44,382 nucleotides of DNA. Source: Deltaproteobacteria bacterium (GTDB lineage: Bacteria; Desulfobacterota; Desulfobacteria; Desulfobacterales; C00003060). The notes below the pieces were generated by a model that was given only the letters and a program-made list of their open reading frames with translations, had not been told where the DNA came from and made no database searches. A program made the translations under genes and the position numbers. How positions within the stretch are numbered: the stretch's first letter is position 1; each line of letters begins with the position of its first letter. Shown one piece after another: positions 34,564-42,295 of the stretch. Location: the NCBI GenBank assembly GCA_016930875.1, contig JAFGFW010000106.1:1-44382 (forward strand), given 5' to 3'.

Positions 34564-35487
34564 ATGGAGAAAAAAATCCTGCTGGCAGTCGACGATTCCA
34601 TCCATTCAAAACATGCGATTCAGTATGCCGTCAGAATGTCGTCGGCTGTGAAAGATCTCACCTTCACCCTCTTTCATGTACAGCCTGCCATCTCACAGTT
34701 CCTCCTTGACGAGGCCAAGACTGACTTCAAAGCCAATGCCGAGTTGAAGAAAGCCATCCGAAAAAACACCGAGCACGCCCAGGGGATCTTGGAAAAGTTC
34801 AAGGGTCAAATGGTCAGGATGGGAATTGACGGCAAACACATTGAGGTGACTACCCAGCCGAAGTTGTTGGGGCTCGCTAAAGATGTTCTGGAGCGCGCCC
34901 AGCAAGGGCTCTATGACGCAATTGCCATAGGGAGAAGGGGACTTTCCCGGGTCCAGAAGACCTTTGTGGGGAGCGTTACCGCCAAACTGGTGGAGCATTC
35001 CACAGCAACTCCTGTGTGGGTAGTAGACGGCAATGTGACATCCACAAAGATCATGGTAGCCGTGGACGGCTCTGAAGCTTCGCTTAGGGCCGTGGATCAC
35101 TTGAGCTTCATGATTGGGGGAAATCCTAAGGTCAGATTAACTCTTTTTCATGTCATACCGAAGCTTGGAGACTACTGCGTAATAGACTTTGAGGGAAGCG
35201 GCGTCGAGCAAGTCATTGCAAGAAGCAACAGGCGATGTATAGAGGATTTCTACGCTCATGCACGGAGAATACTTGAGGATGCTGGCATGCAGGATAAGCA
35301 GGTTGAGATCAGGACGGCTAAGCGAAAGAGGAACCCGGCCAAGGCCATTGTTGAAGAAGCCAGAAAGGGAGACTACGGCACAGTGGTTGTCGGCAGACGG
35401 GGTAGAGGCAAAGCATTTTTTATGGGAAGTGTGTCAAGATACGTGCTGGACAGAACGTCGAACCGGGCACTATGGCTTGTTTCCTAA
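34564..35487 (+). CDS. Tandem universal stress protein
   Basis: A 307-aa protein with two UspA domains (about residues 1-150 and 155-307). Each begins with a KILLAVDDS / KIMVAVDGS strand and ends with a nucleotide-binding loop: GRRGLSRVQKTFVGSVTAKLVEHS in the first and GRRGRGKAFFMGSVSRYVLDRTS in the second. Both match G-x2-G-x9-G-(S/T), so ATP binding is predicted in both halves. The start was set at the ATG at 34564, with AAAGGAGG eight bases upstream; a longer frame overlaps the previous gene. It is probably co-transcribed with the MoxR/649-aa pair. It converges with the small gene at 35484, overlapping by 4 bp. Confidence 0.9.
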   Translation: MEKKILLAVDDSIHSKHAIQYAVRMSSAVKDLTFTLFHVQPAISQFLLDEAKTDFKANAELKKAIRKNTEHAQGILEKFKGQMVRMGIDGKHIEVTTQPKLLGLAKDVLERAQQGLYDAIAIGRRGLSRVQKTFVGSVTAKLVEHSTATPVWVVDGNVTSTKIMVAVDGSEASLRAVDHLSFMIGGNPKVRLTLFHVIPKLGDYCVIDFEGSGVEQVIARSNRRCIEDFYAHARRILEDAGMQDKQVEIRTAKRKRNPAKAIVEEARKGDYGTVVVGRRGRGKAFFMGSVSRYVLDRTSNRALWLVS

Positions 35488-35660
35488 TCGTTATGCGTAG
35501 ACACGTCATGGAAAACCTGCGTTTTTTCCGCGCGTTTTGCCTGGCCACCGACCTGGCAGGAGTCTCTGAGTCACGTGGGAATACCAAGCTTGGGAAAGAC
35601 ATAAAGCTGGAGCAGGACCCAGACAAGGAAAATAACTAGTATGATTAGTATCTCGGACAT
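35484..35660 (-). CDS. Tiny membrane protein with in-frame UGA, candidate selenoprotein
   Basis: An ATG at 35660 with GAAGGAAAAAGG upstream opens a 29-codon frame: MSEI, a hydrophobic helix (residues 4-22), then FPKLGIPT. It is stopped by TGA at 35571-35573. If the UGA is selenocysteine the frame continues 28 codons (ULRDSCQVGGQAKRAEK... to TAG), total 58 aa, with Sec five residues before a Cys (U-x4-C). After the UGA the RNA can form a hairpin whose apical loop starts 16-20 nt downstream and has G within its first two bases, meeting the bacterial SECIS rule. The alternative is a plain 29-aa membrane peptide. It lies 38 bp downstream of fmdB on the same strand. Selenocysteine genes are not in the window. 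Confidence 0.45.
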
Positions 35661-35698
35661 TCCTTTTTCCTTCAGCCAACGGCTGAAATGATTTAGGC

Positions 35699-35908
35699 TC
35701 AGGAAAAACCTCCGGCAGACGTGCCGCAGGAAGACGCTGCGGAAGCTCCCAGTTCGCCGGCTGCACTGCCCGAGGAAAAGATTGACAGCAGGCGCTCCGT
35801 ATCGGTTGATTCACATTTTGGGCACTTGATGGGATCACGATCAGTTGAAAAGACAATTTGCTCAAATTCTGCGCCACATTTTAGGCAACGAAATTCATAT
35901 AGAGGCAT
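35699..35908 (-). CDS. FmdB-family zinc ribbon protein
   Basis: A 69-aa protein starting MPLYEFRCLKCGAEFEQIV, with CPKCES completing the CxxC...CxxC zinc ribbon (Cys at about 8, 11, 29 and 32). It ends in the serine/glycine/alanine-rich tail with SSCG and GGFS seen in this family. FmdB was first linked to regulation of formamidase or amidase genes, but most members are uncharacterised. A GAGGAA ribosome binding site precedes the ATG. The small UGA-containing gene follows 38 bp downstream and may be its partner. Confidence 0.88.
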   Translation of the reverse strand: MPLYEFRCLKCGAEFEQIVFSTDRDPIKCPKCESTDTERLLSIFSSGSAAGELGASAASSCGTSAGGFS

Positions 35909-36009
35909 CTGTTCCTCCTCGTAACGTACCAGACTCCTTCGTCAAGAAAGCCGAAGGAGATTTCGGCATCTTTAATGTATACACAAAAGTAGTCTACACT
36001 TTGTTTTCA

Positions 36010-36026
36010 GTAACCGTTCACGGGTT
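36010..36026. repeat. Copy of the GTAACCGTTCACGGGTT repeat
   Basis: These 17 bp are the exact reverse complement of 18117-18133. The region to about 36073 continues with GTTCA-type repeats (CTGAACTCTGAACCTGTGAAC), again like 17911-18133. It lies in the divergent gap between fmdB and the J-domain gene. Confidence 0.6.
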
Positions 36027-36145
36027 TAGAGGCTCAAAGGTTGTAACTCTGAACTCTGAACCTGTGAACGCCTACATTGTAATTATTAAGCATCCAGTCA
36101 CGTATTGCAAGGTCTTTTGTCACTGTTGATGATTATTTGGTTGAA

Positions 36146-36577
36146 ATGATTACGAAATATTTGCCCTGGCTCATAGCGCTGGTATACTTCATATGTCCGT
36201 ATGATGTAATTCCGGATTTTCTTTTCGGACCGGGATGGCTCGATGATCTCGGTGTGCTCGCCCTGGCATGGTGGTGGGCAACCAGAATCAAAAGGGCCTA
36301 TCAGACTCGAACCGGCCCGGAGCCCAGGGGAACATACCAACAGAAATCCTCCAGCGCAAAGGGACAGGCCGCAGAGGATCCGTACGAGGATGAGGACCCT
36401 TACAACATATTGGAAATCGAAAGAGGCGATTCCAAAGACAAGATCAAAGCAGCGTACAAGAGACTCGCAGCCCAATACCACCCCGACAAGGTACAGCACC
36501 TTGGAAAAGAATTTCAGGAGCTTGCCCACAACAAGTTCGTGGCCATTCAGAGGGCCTACGATAAGCTCATGAAATAA
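36146..36577 (+). CDS. DUF1232 and J-domain membrane protein
   Basis: A 143-aa protein with an N-terminal DUF1232/YkvA-like membrane segment (residues 1-55: IALVYFICPYDVIPDFLFGPGWLDDLGVLALAWWW), an acidic linker with PYEDEDPY, and a C-terminal J domain (about 82-143). HPD appears in AAQYHPDKVQHL, the motif that stimulates Hsp70 ATPase. It is therefore a membrane-anchored DnaJ-type co-chaperone. The ATG at 36146 was chosen; a TTG three codons earlier is in frame. No strong ribosome binding site is seen. Confidence 0.85.
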   Translation: MITKYLPWLIALVYFICPYDVIPDFLFGPGWLDDLGVLALAWWWATRIKRAYQTRTGPEPRGTYQQKSSSAKGQAAEDPYEDEDPYNILEIERGDSKDKIKAAYKRLAAQYHPDKVQHLGKEFQELAHNKFVAIQRAYDKLMK

Positions 36578-36826
36578 TTCAAAGACTCAGGGCGGGCATA
36601 GGCAGATAACTAAGCTTCTATGAGCCGACAGTTGTTTTCTTCAGCATACTGTTCGCCTCTTTTTATGCAGCAGCCATATCAACACATGTCCAGTTTGTCC
36701 AGGACGTCCCTATTGCCCGGCTATTAACCGTAGAAAGGCTTTCCAGATTTTCTAGCGACATTTTCTTGTTGACTCTGCCGTCCTGTTCCTTGCTAAACTC
36801 ATTGTAACTATTGGTTAAATTGCGCC
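36578..36826. other. Non-coding gap before the liv promoter
   Basis: No coding frame, tRNA or clear terminator was found between the J-domain gene and the liv promoter. The DNA is unremarkable and has no obvious repeat. Confidence 0.4.
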
Positions 36827-36855
36827 TTGACTCGCCTTGGCCAAGTGGTTATAAA
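36827..36855 (+). promoter_or_regulatory. Strong candidate sigma-70 promoter of livKHMGF
   Basis: TTGACT at 36827-36832 and TATAAA at 36850-36855 are separated by exactly 17 bp. Transcription would start near 36862, about 43 nt before livK. Both hexamers differ from consensus at only one position. Confidence 0.65.
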
Positions 36856-36878
36856 CAAAAAAATATTGGAGGGAGTTT

Positions 36879-36914
36879 ATGGCCAACAATGTAATGAGGA
36901 AGATATGGCTATGA
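36879..36914 (+). CDS. Candidate 11-aa leader peptide translationally coupled to livK
   Basis: ATG at 36879 follows GGAGGGAG at five to six bases and encodes MANNVMRKIWL before TGA at 36912-36914. The TGA overlaps the ATG at 36911-36913 that begins the MTKNR version of LivK. The strongest ribosome binding site of the locus is therefore in front of this peptide and not livK. It may couple livK translation to the leader. There are no leucine or valine codon runs, so classical attenuation is not suggested. Confidence 0.4.
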   Translation: MANNVMRKIWL

Positions 36915-38044
36915 CTAAAAATCGATTTGGACGACTGTTTGTTTCGGCCATCATTGGAATGTGTTTGGTACTCTCAACGTCCGACATCGGCCTTGCTGCC
37001 GAGCCGATCAAGCTGGGGGTGGCCGGGGCACATAGTGGCGATCTTGCTTCCTACGGTATTCCATCCATAAGGGCAGCGGAGCTTGTGGCGGAGGACATTA
37101 ATGCAAGCGGTGGAGTCCTTGGGAGAAAAGTGGTGCTGCTGACAGAAGACGACGTGTGCAAGCCGGAAGTCGCCACAAACACGGCGACAAAGCTCCTATC
37201 CCAGGGCGTTCATGTAGTCCTGGGCCACATTTGTAGCGGTGCAACCAAGGCGGCTCTTGGTATCTATAAGGATTCAAAGATAATTGCCATGTCCCCGTCT
37301 GCAACCAACCCAGCCCTGACTCAGAGCGGTGACTATCCCAACTTTTTCCGGACCATTGCTTCTGACGATGCCCAGGCAAGGCTCAATGTGGATTTTGCGC
37401 TTGACGTTCTAAAGCTGAAAAAGATCGCCATAATCCATGACAAGGGCGACTATGGTAAAGGGTTTGCCGGGTTTGCAAAGAAATTCCTGGAAGAGTCTGG
37501 CAGGGCAGAAGTCGTATTGTTCGAAGGCGTCACTCCTGGTGCTGTTGATTATTCTGCAGTTGTACAAAAAATAAAGCACTTAAAGGCCGAAGCCGTAATA
37601 TTTGGCGGTTATCATCCTGAAGCATCGAAGATAGTCAGCCAGATGCGCAAGAAAAGGATGAAAACCATATTCATTTCTGATGACGGCGTCAAAGATGATA
37701 CTTTCATCAAGGTTGCAGGCAAATATGCAGAAGGAGTGTATGCCTCAGGTCCCAAGGACACGTCAAAAAACCCAATGAATATTGCTGCCGTCGAAGCCCA
37801 TAAAATGAAGTACGGCTCGGATCCTGGCGCTTTCTTCACCAATGCCTATGCAGCGACTCTGGCTCTGCTCAATGCCATTGAAAAGGCCGGCACAACTGAC
37901 TACGATGGGGTGAGAAAGGCCCTCAGGACTGCATGGGTTGAAACGCCCATCGGAAAAATCCGTTTTGATGAACGGGGAGACGCAATCGGTGCAGGCTTCT
38001 CCGTCTACCAGGTACAAAATGGTGTCTATGTAGAACTGAAATAA
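36905..38044 (+). CDS. livK: Branched-chain amino acid ABC transporter, substrate-binding protein
   Basis: Periplasmic binding protein, 379 aa from the ATG at 36905 (377 from 36911). The signal peptide covers about residues 1-31, with a hydrophobic core FVSAIIGMCLVLS and cleavage after GLAA. The mature protein starts EPIKLGVAGAHSGDLASYGIPS, and shows INASGGVLGRKVVLLTEDD and SPSATNPALT typical of Peripla_BP_6. Substrates of the family include branched-chain amino acids, amides and aromatic acids; the exact ligand is not known. A GAGGA sequence lies just upstream. It is the first gene of the liv operon. Confidence 0.9.
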   Translation: MAMTKNRFGRLFVSAIIGMCLVLSTSDIGLAAEPIKLGVAGAHSGDLASYGIPSIRAAELVAEDINASGGVLGRKVVLLTEDDVCKPEVATNTATKLLSQGVHVVLGHICSGATKAALGIYKDSKIIAMSPSATNPALTQSGDYPNFFRTIASDDAQARLNVDFALDVLKLKKIAIIHDKGDYGKGFAGFAKKFLEESGRAEVVLFEGVTPGAVDYSAVVQKIKHLKAEAVIFGGYHPEASKIVSQMRKKRMKTIFISDDGVKDDTFIKVAGKYAEGVYASGPKDTSKNPMNIAAVEAHKMKYGSDPGAFFTNAYAATLALLNAIEKAGTTDYDGVRKALRTAWVETPIGKIRFDERGDAIGAGFSVYQVQNGVYVELK

Positions 38045-38198
38045 CATGTTGATGAATATTTCGCCTTCTCAGGGGACAGGCTGGAAGGCCTAACGCCTGA
38101 TTTGTTGCACTCCATTGTTCCGATACTGTCCGCCGAAAGCAGGAGGACCAACGCCGAGTTTTACGTCTAGCAGTAATACAAGGAGCAAAACCACCTAA

Positions 38199-39107
38199 AT
38201 GGACTGGGAATATTTTTGTGAGCTTTTCCTGGGAGGGCTGACTCGTGGGAGCATCTACGCGCTTGTTGCCTTGGGTTACACCATGGTTTACGGAATCATC
38301 CAGCTCATCAATTTTGCCCACGGCGAAATCTACATGATCGGGGCTTTTACTGCCCTGATTGTTACCAGTGTCCTTACCCTACTGGGCCTTAACCAAATCG
38401 CGATCATTGTACTGGCGTCAATCGTAGCGGTTATCTACTCATCCGCATACGGTTTTACCATAGAAAAGATGGCCTATAAGCCCTTACGCCATGCACCACG
38501 ACTTTCTGCTCTTATCAGCGCCATCGGCATGTCACTGTTCCTTCAAAACTATGTCCTTTTGGCCCAAACCTCAGATTTCCTCCCATTCCCTAGCCTTATT
38601 CCTGATTTCAAAGTTGTGGAGCCCTTTGCACACATCATCGGTTCAACGGAGATGGCCATACTAATCACAACCATAGTTGTCATGATTCTGCTGACATTTT
38701 TGATTAAGTTCACAAAGATCGGAAAGGCGATGCGGGCAACGGCCCAGGACAGGGATATGGCAATGCTGGCAGGTGTCGATGTGAATCGGATCATCTCAAT
38801 CACCTTTATTTTGGGGTCTGCAACGGCTGCGATTGGCGGGATTCTCATTGCTTCCCATATCGGTCAGATCAATTTTTATGTCGGTTTTATCGTAGGAATA
38901 AAGGCATTTGTAGCCGCGGTACTCGGAGGCATCGGCAGCATACCAGGGGCTGTATTAGGGAGTCTGGTTCTTGGATGGACGGAGAGCTTTTTTACCGGTT
39001 ACGTTTCTAGCGACTATGAAGACGTATTTGCCTTCTTGTTCCTTGTCTTCATCCTGATATTCAGGCCGACAGGAATACTGGGACGATCGGAAACGCAACA
39101 AGTGTAG
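38199..39107 (+). CDS. livH: Branched-chain amino acid ABC transporter permease LivH
   Basis: A 302-aa inner-membrane permease with about eight hydrophobic segments. It starts MDWEYFCELFLGGLTRGSIYALVALGYTMVYGI and has LINFAHGEIYMIGAF. GKAMRATAQDRDMAMLAGVDVNRI (the EAA-like ATPase-contact loop) and AVLGGIGSIPGAVLGSLVLG follow. ACAAGGAG precedes the ATG. A 154-bp gap separates it from livK, longer than the other gaps in the operon, with no clear terminator. Confidence 0.93.
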   Translation: MDWEYFCELFLGGLTRGSIYALVALGYTMVYGIIQLINFAHGEIYMIGAFTALIVTSVLTLLGLNQIAIIVLASIVAVIYSSAYGFTIEKMAYKPLRHAPRLSALISAIGMSLFLQNYVLLAQTSDFLPFPSLIPDFKVVEPFAHIIGSTEMAILITTIVVMILLTFLIKFTKIGKAMRATAQDRDMAMLAGVDVNRIISITFILGSATAAIGGILIASHIGQINFYVGFIVGIKAFVAAVLGGIGSIPGAVLGSLVLGWTESFFTGYVSSDYEDVFAFLFLVFILIFRPTGILGRSETQQV

Positions 39108-39138
39108 CGGGATTTTTTCGAGACTATCATGGTGCCAT

Positions 39139-40365
39139 GTGATCCAATTTGAAGAAATAAAAAAATCTTTCCTGGTTTCGATCTGGTTCATGTTTTTGAC
39201 TTTTCCGATTATGGTCATTCGGGTCAACACCATCGAAAAGGTGGTGGAGTGGCGATGGGGAAATCTGCTGATCGTGGGAGTTGGAGTTTTTGTTCTCTCA
39301 TTTGTTTGGCGATATCTCATCAGAAAAAAGGAGGCTGGAACGCAAAAGACAGAAGCAGGTGAAATCCACAGGGTTCCTCTGGCCCAGCAAATTTCGAAAA
39401 AACCAAGGATCTATATCCCCGCATTCATTTTGATTGCCGGTTTCGCAATAGCCTTTCCCTTTGCCTTTTCCATGTATCAGACCAATATCATGATAACTGC
39501 TCTCATCTATGTGATGATCGGTTTGGGGCTCAATATCGTTGTGGGCCTAGCCGGACTTCTAGACCTGGGATACGTCGCTTTCTACGCAGTGGGCGCCTAT
39601 ACTTACGCACTCCTGAATCACCATTTCGGTCTGGGTTTTTGGACCGTACTGCCTGTCGGCGCCGCCGTAGGTTTTCTTTTCGGCATCTTGCTTGGCTTTC
39701 CGGTTTTACGTTTGCGGGGCGATTACCTGGCTATCGTCACCCTGGGGTTTGGAGAGATAATACGACTCATTCTTGAGAACTGGAATGAATTTTCTTTCGG
39801 CCCCAGCGGGATTGCGAATATCCCGCGCCCCGGCTTTTTCGGTATCCAACTCTCACTTCAAAACGCGACCATGTATATGTATTTTCTGATGATCGGTCTT
39901 GCCCTTTTCACAATTTTCGTTGTCAACCGGTTGCAAAATTCCAGGATCGGCAGGGCCTGGATCGCATTGAGGGAGGACGAAATCGCCTGTCAGGCCATGG
40001 GAATCGACAAAACAAAAACCAAGCTTACCGCATTTGCCCTGGGCGCAACGTGGGCAGGTATGGGAGGGGTCATATTTGCAGCCAAGACCACCTTTATCAA
40101 TCCCGCAAGCTTTACCATATGGGAGTCGATTATCATTCTTTGTGTTGTCGTATTGGGTGGAATGGGATCCATTATTGGCGTTATTTTGGGGGCGCTCATA
40201 TTGATTCTGTTGCCGGAATATCTCAGGGCTTTTTCCGAATACCGAATGTGTCTTTTCGGGGCAATGCTAGTCATCATGATGGTCTTTCGTCCCGGGGGCA
40301 TCATCAGCAATGTGCGCCGGACATATGAGTTTAAAGGGCTGGAAGCCCACAGCAGGCAAGAATGA
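39139..40365 (+). CDS. livM: Branched-chain amino acid ABC transporter permease LivM
   Basis: A 408-aa permease partner of LivH, starting with a GTG at 39139. The extra N-terminal ~110 residues include two hydrophobic segments, found in the longer LivM type. The core has VGLAGLLDLGYVAFYAVGAYTYALL, VLRLRGDYLAIVTLGFGEIIR, GRAWIALREDEIACQAMGID (contact loop) and VVLGGMGSIIGVILGALIL. It overlaps nothing and is followed 4 bp later by livG. Ligand as for livK. Confidence 0.92.
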   Translation: MIQFEEIKKSFLVSIWFMFLTFPIMVIRVNTIEKVVEWRWGNLLIVGVGVFVLSFVWRYLIRKKEAGTQKTEAGEIHRVPLAQQISKKPRIYIPAFILIAGFAIAFPFAFSMYQTNIMITALIYVMIGLGLNIVVGLAGLLDLGYVAFYAVGAYTYALLNHHFGLGFWTVLPVGAAVGFLFGILLGFPVLRLRGDYLAIVTLGFGEIIRLILENWNEFSFGPSGIANIPRPGFFGIQLSLQNATMYMYFLMIGLALFTIFVVNRLQNSRIGRAWIALREDEIACQAMGIDKTKTKLTAFALGATWAGMGGVIFAAKTTFINPASFTIWESIIILCVVVLGGMGSIIGVILGALILILLPEYLRAFSEYRMCLFGAMLVIMMVFRPGGIISNVRRTYEFKGLEAHSRQE

Positions 40366-40369
40366 CGAC

Positions 40370-41158
40370 ATGGGACCGATACTTCAAGTCAAGAAACTGA
40401 GCATGGATTTCGGGGGCCTGCGGGCACTCGACGAGCTTGATCTGGATGTTATTGAAGGAGAAATTGTCGCTCTCATCGGACCGAATGGCGCAGGGAAAAC
40501 CACCTTTTTTAACTGCGTAACGGGGATTCACAAACCCACGGAGGGCATTGTGGAGATCTCACCTCCCGGCAAGAAGCGTGAACGACTGAAAAATCTCAAG
40601 CCGAACCAAGTGACAGAAAGAGGACTGGCCCGGACCTTTCAAAACATTCGCCTCTTTTTCAATATGACCGTTCTTGAAAATGTCATGGTTGGCCGTCATT
40701 GCCGCATGTCTTCAGGTATTGCGGGCGCCATTCTAAGAAATAGAGCAACCGTCAGGGAAGAAAAAAAAATAGTTGAAGACAGCTTCAATATACTCGAAAA
40801 GATCGGCCTTGCAGGGTACGTTAATAAGTTCGCCAATAGTCTTCCCTACGGCGCCCAGCGGCGTCTTGAAATCGCACGGGCCTTGGCAACAGAGCCTTTC
40901 ATCCTTCTTCTGGATGAACCGGCTGCCGGTATGAACCCGCAGGAGACCAAGGAGCTTGACGATCTGATAGTAAAGCTCCGTGATGAGGAGGGGATTTCCA
41001 TATTGCTTATAGAGCACGACATGAAACTGGTAATGAGTCTCTCTGACAGGATATTTGTCATGGATTACGGAAAAAGAATAGCAGAAGGTACACCAGAGGA
41101 TATAAAAAATAATCCAGTTGTGATCCAGGCGTATCTCGGGGAAGAGGTCCATGCTTGA
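40370..41158 (+). CDS. livG: Branched-chain amino acid ABC transporter ATP-binding protein LivG
   Basis: A 262-aa ABC ATPase. Walker A is GPNGAGKTTFFN, Q-loop FQNIRLFFNMTVLENVMVG, signature LPYGAQRRLEIARAL (replacing LSGGQ, as usual in LivG), Walker B FILLLDEPAAGM, with H-loop IEHDMKLVM. The C-terminus ends IKNNPVVIQAYLGEEV, typical of LivG. The frame extends back into livM; the ATG at 40370 was chosen because it gives the standard N-terminus (LQVKKLSMDFGGL). Its 3' end overlaps livF by 8 bp. Confidence 0.95.
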   Translation: MGPILQVKKLSMDFGGLRALDELDLDVIEGEIVALIGPNGAGKTTFFNCVTGIHKPTEGIVEISPPGKKRERLKNLKPNQVTERGLARTFQNIRLFFNMTVLENVMVGRHCRMSSGIAGAILRNRATVREEKKIVEDSFNILEKIGLAGYVNKFANSLPYGAQRRLEIARALATEPFILLLDEPAAGMNPQETKELDDLIVKLRDEEGISILLIEHDMKLVMSLSDRIFVMDYGKRIAEGTPEDIKNNPVVIQAYLGEEVHA

Positions 41159-41858
41159 GCTGAAAAACGTCCAGACTTTCTACGGGAACATTCAGGCGTT
41201 AAAGGGTGTGAGCATGGATGTATCCGAAGGAGAGATCATTACGCTTATCGGGGCAAACGGAGCCGGCAAGACCACGACTCTCATGTCGGTTTGTGGATTA
41301 GTACCGCCAAGATTCGGCGAAGTGCTTTTTGAGCGCAAGCCGATTCACAATGTTCCGGCGCACAAAATAGTATCCCTGGGAATTTCTCAGGTCCCAGAAG
41401 GGCGCCATATTTTTCCATACTTGTCCGTTATTGAGAACCTGGACATGGGGGCTTTCCTGAGGAAAGACAGGGACGGAGTGAAGAGGGATCGGGAATACAT
41501 ATACCATCTTTTTCCGATATTAGCTGAAAGACGGCATCAGCCCGGTGTCACGTTGAGCGGAGGAGAACAGCAGATGCTTGCCATATCCAGGGGACTCATG
41601 GCCAAACCTCGGCTTTTACTCATGGACGAACCTTCTTTGGGGCTTGCACCCCTTGTTGTTAAACATATTTTTGAGATCATAAAGAAAATAAATACGGAGC
41701 AAAACACAACTATTTTCCTCGTGGAGCAAAACGCGAACCTTGCATTGAAAGTGGCACATAGGGGTTATGTGATGGAAAACGGCAGAATAACGCTTGCAGA
41801 TTCTGCAAAAAATCTGCTTTTAGACGAAGGTGTGAAGAAAGCGTACCTGGGGCTTTAG
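41151..41858 (+). CDS. livF: Branched-chain amino acid ABC transporter ATP-binding protein LivF
   Basis: A 235-aa ABC ATPase partner of LivG. It shows LKNVQTFYGNIQALKGVSMDV, Walker A GANGAGKTT, GISQVPEGRHIFPYLSVIENL, signature LSGGEQQMLAISRGLM and Walker B LLLMDEPSLGLAP, and ends VKKAYLGL. It overlaps livG by 8 bp, indicating translational coupling, and is the last gene of the operon. No clear terminator directly follows. Confidence 0.95.
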   Translation: MLELKNVQTFYGNIQALKGVSMDVSEGEIITLIGANGAGKTTTLMSVCGLVPPRFGEVLFERKPIHNVPAHKIVSLGISQVPEGRHIFPYLSVIENLDMGAFLRKDRDGVKRDREYIYHLFPILAERRHQPGVTLSGGEQQMLAISRGLMAKPRLLLMDEPSLGLAPLVVKHIFEIIKKINTEQNTTIFLVEQNANLALKVAHRGYVMENGRITLADSAKNLLLDEGVKKAYLGL

Positions 41859-41996
41859 GTGAAACTTGCGGGGAGGCGAATAGGGTCGCATCTTAACGGG
41901 CTGGAATGGGAATGCCCGGGGTGTGGATGCGGACTACGTCCGGTACCTTAGCAAGCAAGAAGGTGTTTCAGCAGTTAAGTAGTGCCCCATTAATCC

Positions 41997-42025
41997 TTGA
42001 CACACAACCCCTTTTTTGCTATGTT
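41997..42025 (+). promoter_or_regulatory. Candidate sigma-70 promoter upstream of the phosphate operon
   Basis: TTGACA (perfect) at 41997-42002 and TATGTT at 42020-42025 with a 17-bp spacer. Transcription would start near 42032, about 264 nt upstream of the CBS-protein start codon. Confidence 0.6.
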
Positions 42026-42031
42026 TTCTCT

Positions 42032-42223
42032 TCAAAAAAGCAAGTTATTATCAATTCTTATCCATTATCCATTGATCCATTCTTGAAGAAAGAATCAGCA
42101 AGCTGGACCTGGAGGCGGCTACGTGCAAACGGTCTCTGACACGGGCAAGCGGTGTGTCAGACCCTGGAAGAAGGGGGACATGACGAGAGACGGAGGGAGA
42201 CATCCCTTGTTGTCTCCCTTTTT
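42032..42223 (+). ncRNA. Candidate structured leader or small RNA
   Basis: The predicted transcript from about 42032 to the terminator at 42223 (about 190 nt) contains a perfect 8-bp hairpin TCTGACAC / GTGTCAGA at 42135-42161 with an 11-nt loop. It then has GC-rich spacer and the terminator hairpin. It matches no riboswitch class I can identify. It may be an attenuator of the CBS-DUF47-PiT genes or an independent small RNA; sequence alone does not decide. Confidence 0.4.
42195..42223 (+). terminator. Rho-independent terminator
   Basis: GGGAGACA (42195-42202) pairs perfectly with TGTCTCCC (42211-42218) around an 8-nt loop, followed by TTTTT. It lies between the promoter at 41997 and the start of the CBS gene at 42296. 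It could also end read-through from livF. Confidence 0.75.
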
Positions 42224-42295
42224 GTAGTTTTTGGATTCTGCGGACACGTTCTCCCATGGGGATCGAGTCATAGACATTTTGTTGGAGGTGTAAGC

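Noticed and set aside
36098-36529. 143-aa minus-strand open frame over the J-domain gene
   Set aside because: Opposite to a gene with clear DUF1232 and HPD motifs; no start signal.
42152-42295. 48-residue N-terminal extension of the CBS protein
   Set aside because: It would be translated through the terminator hairpin and lacks CBS homology. The ATG at 42296 has the strong ribosome binding site.
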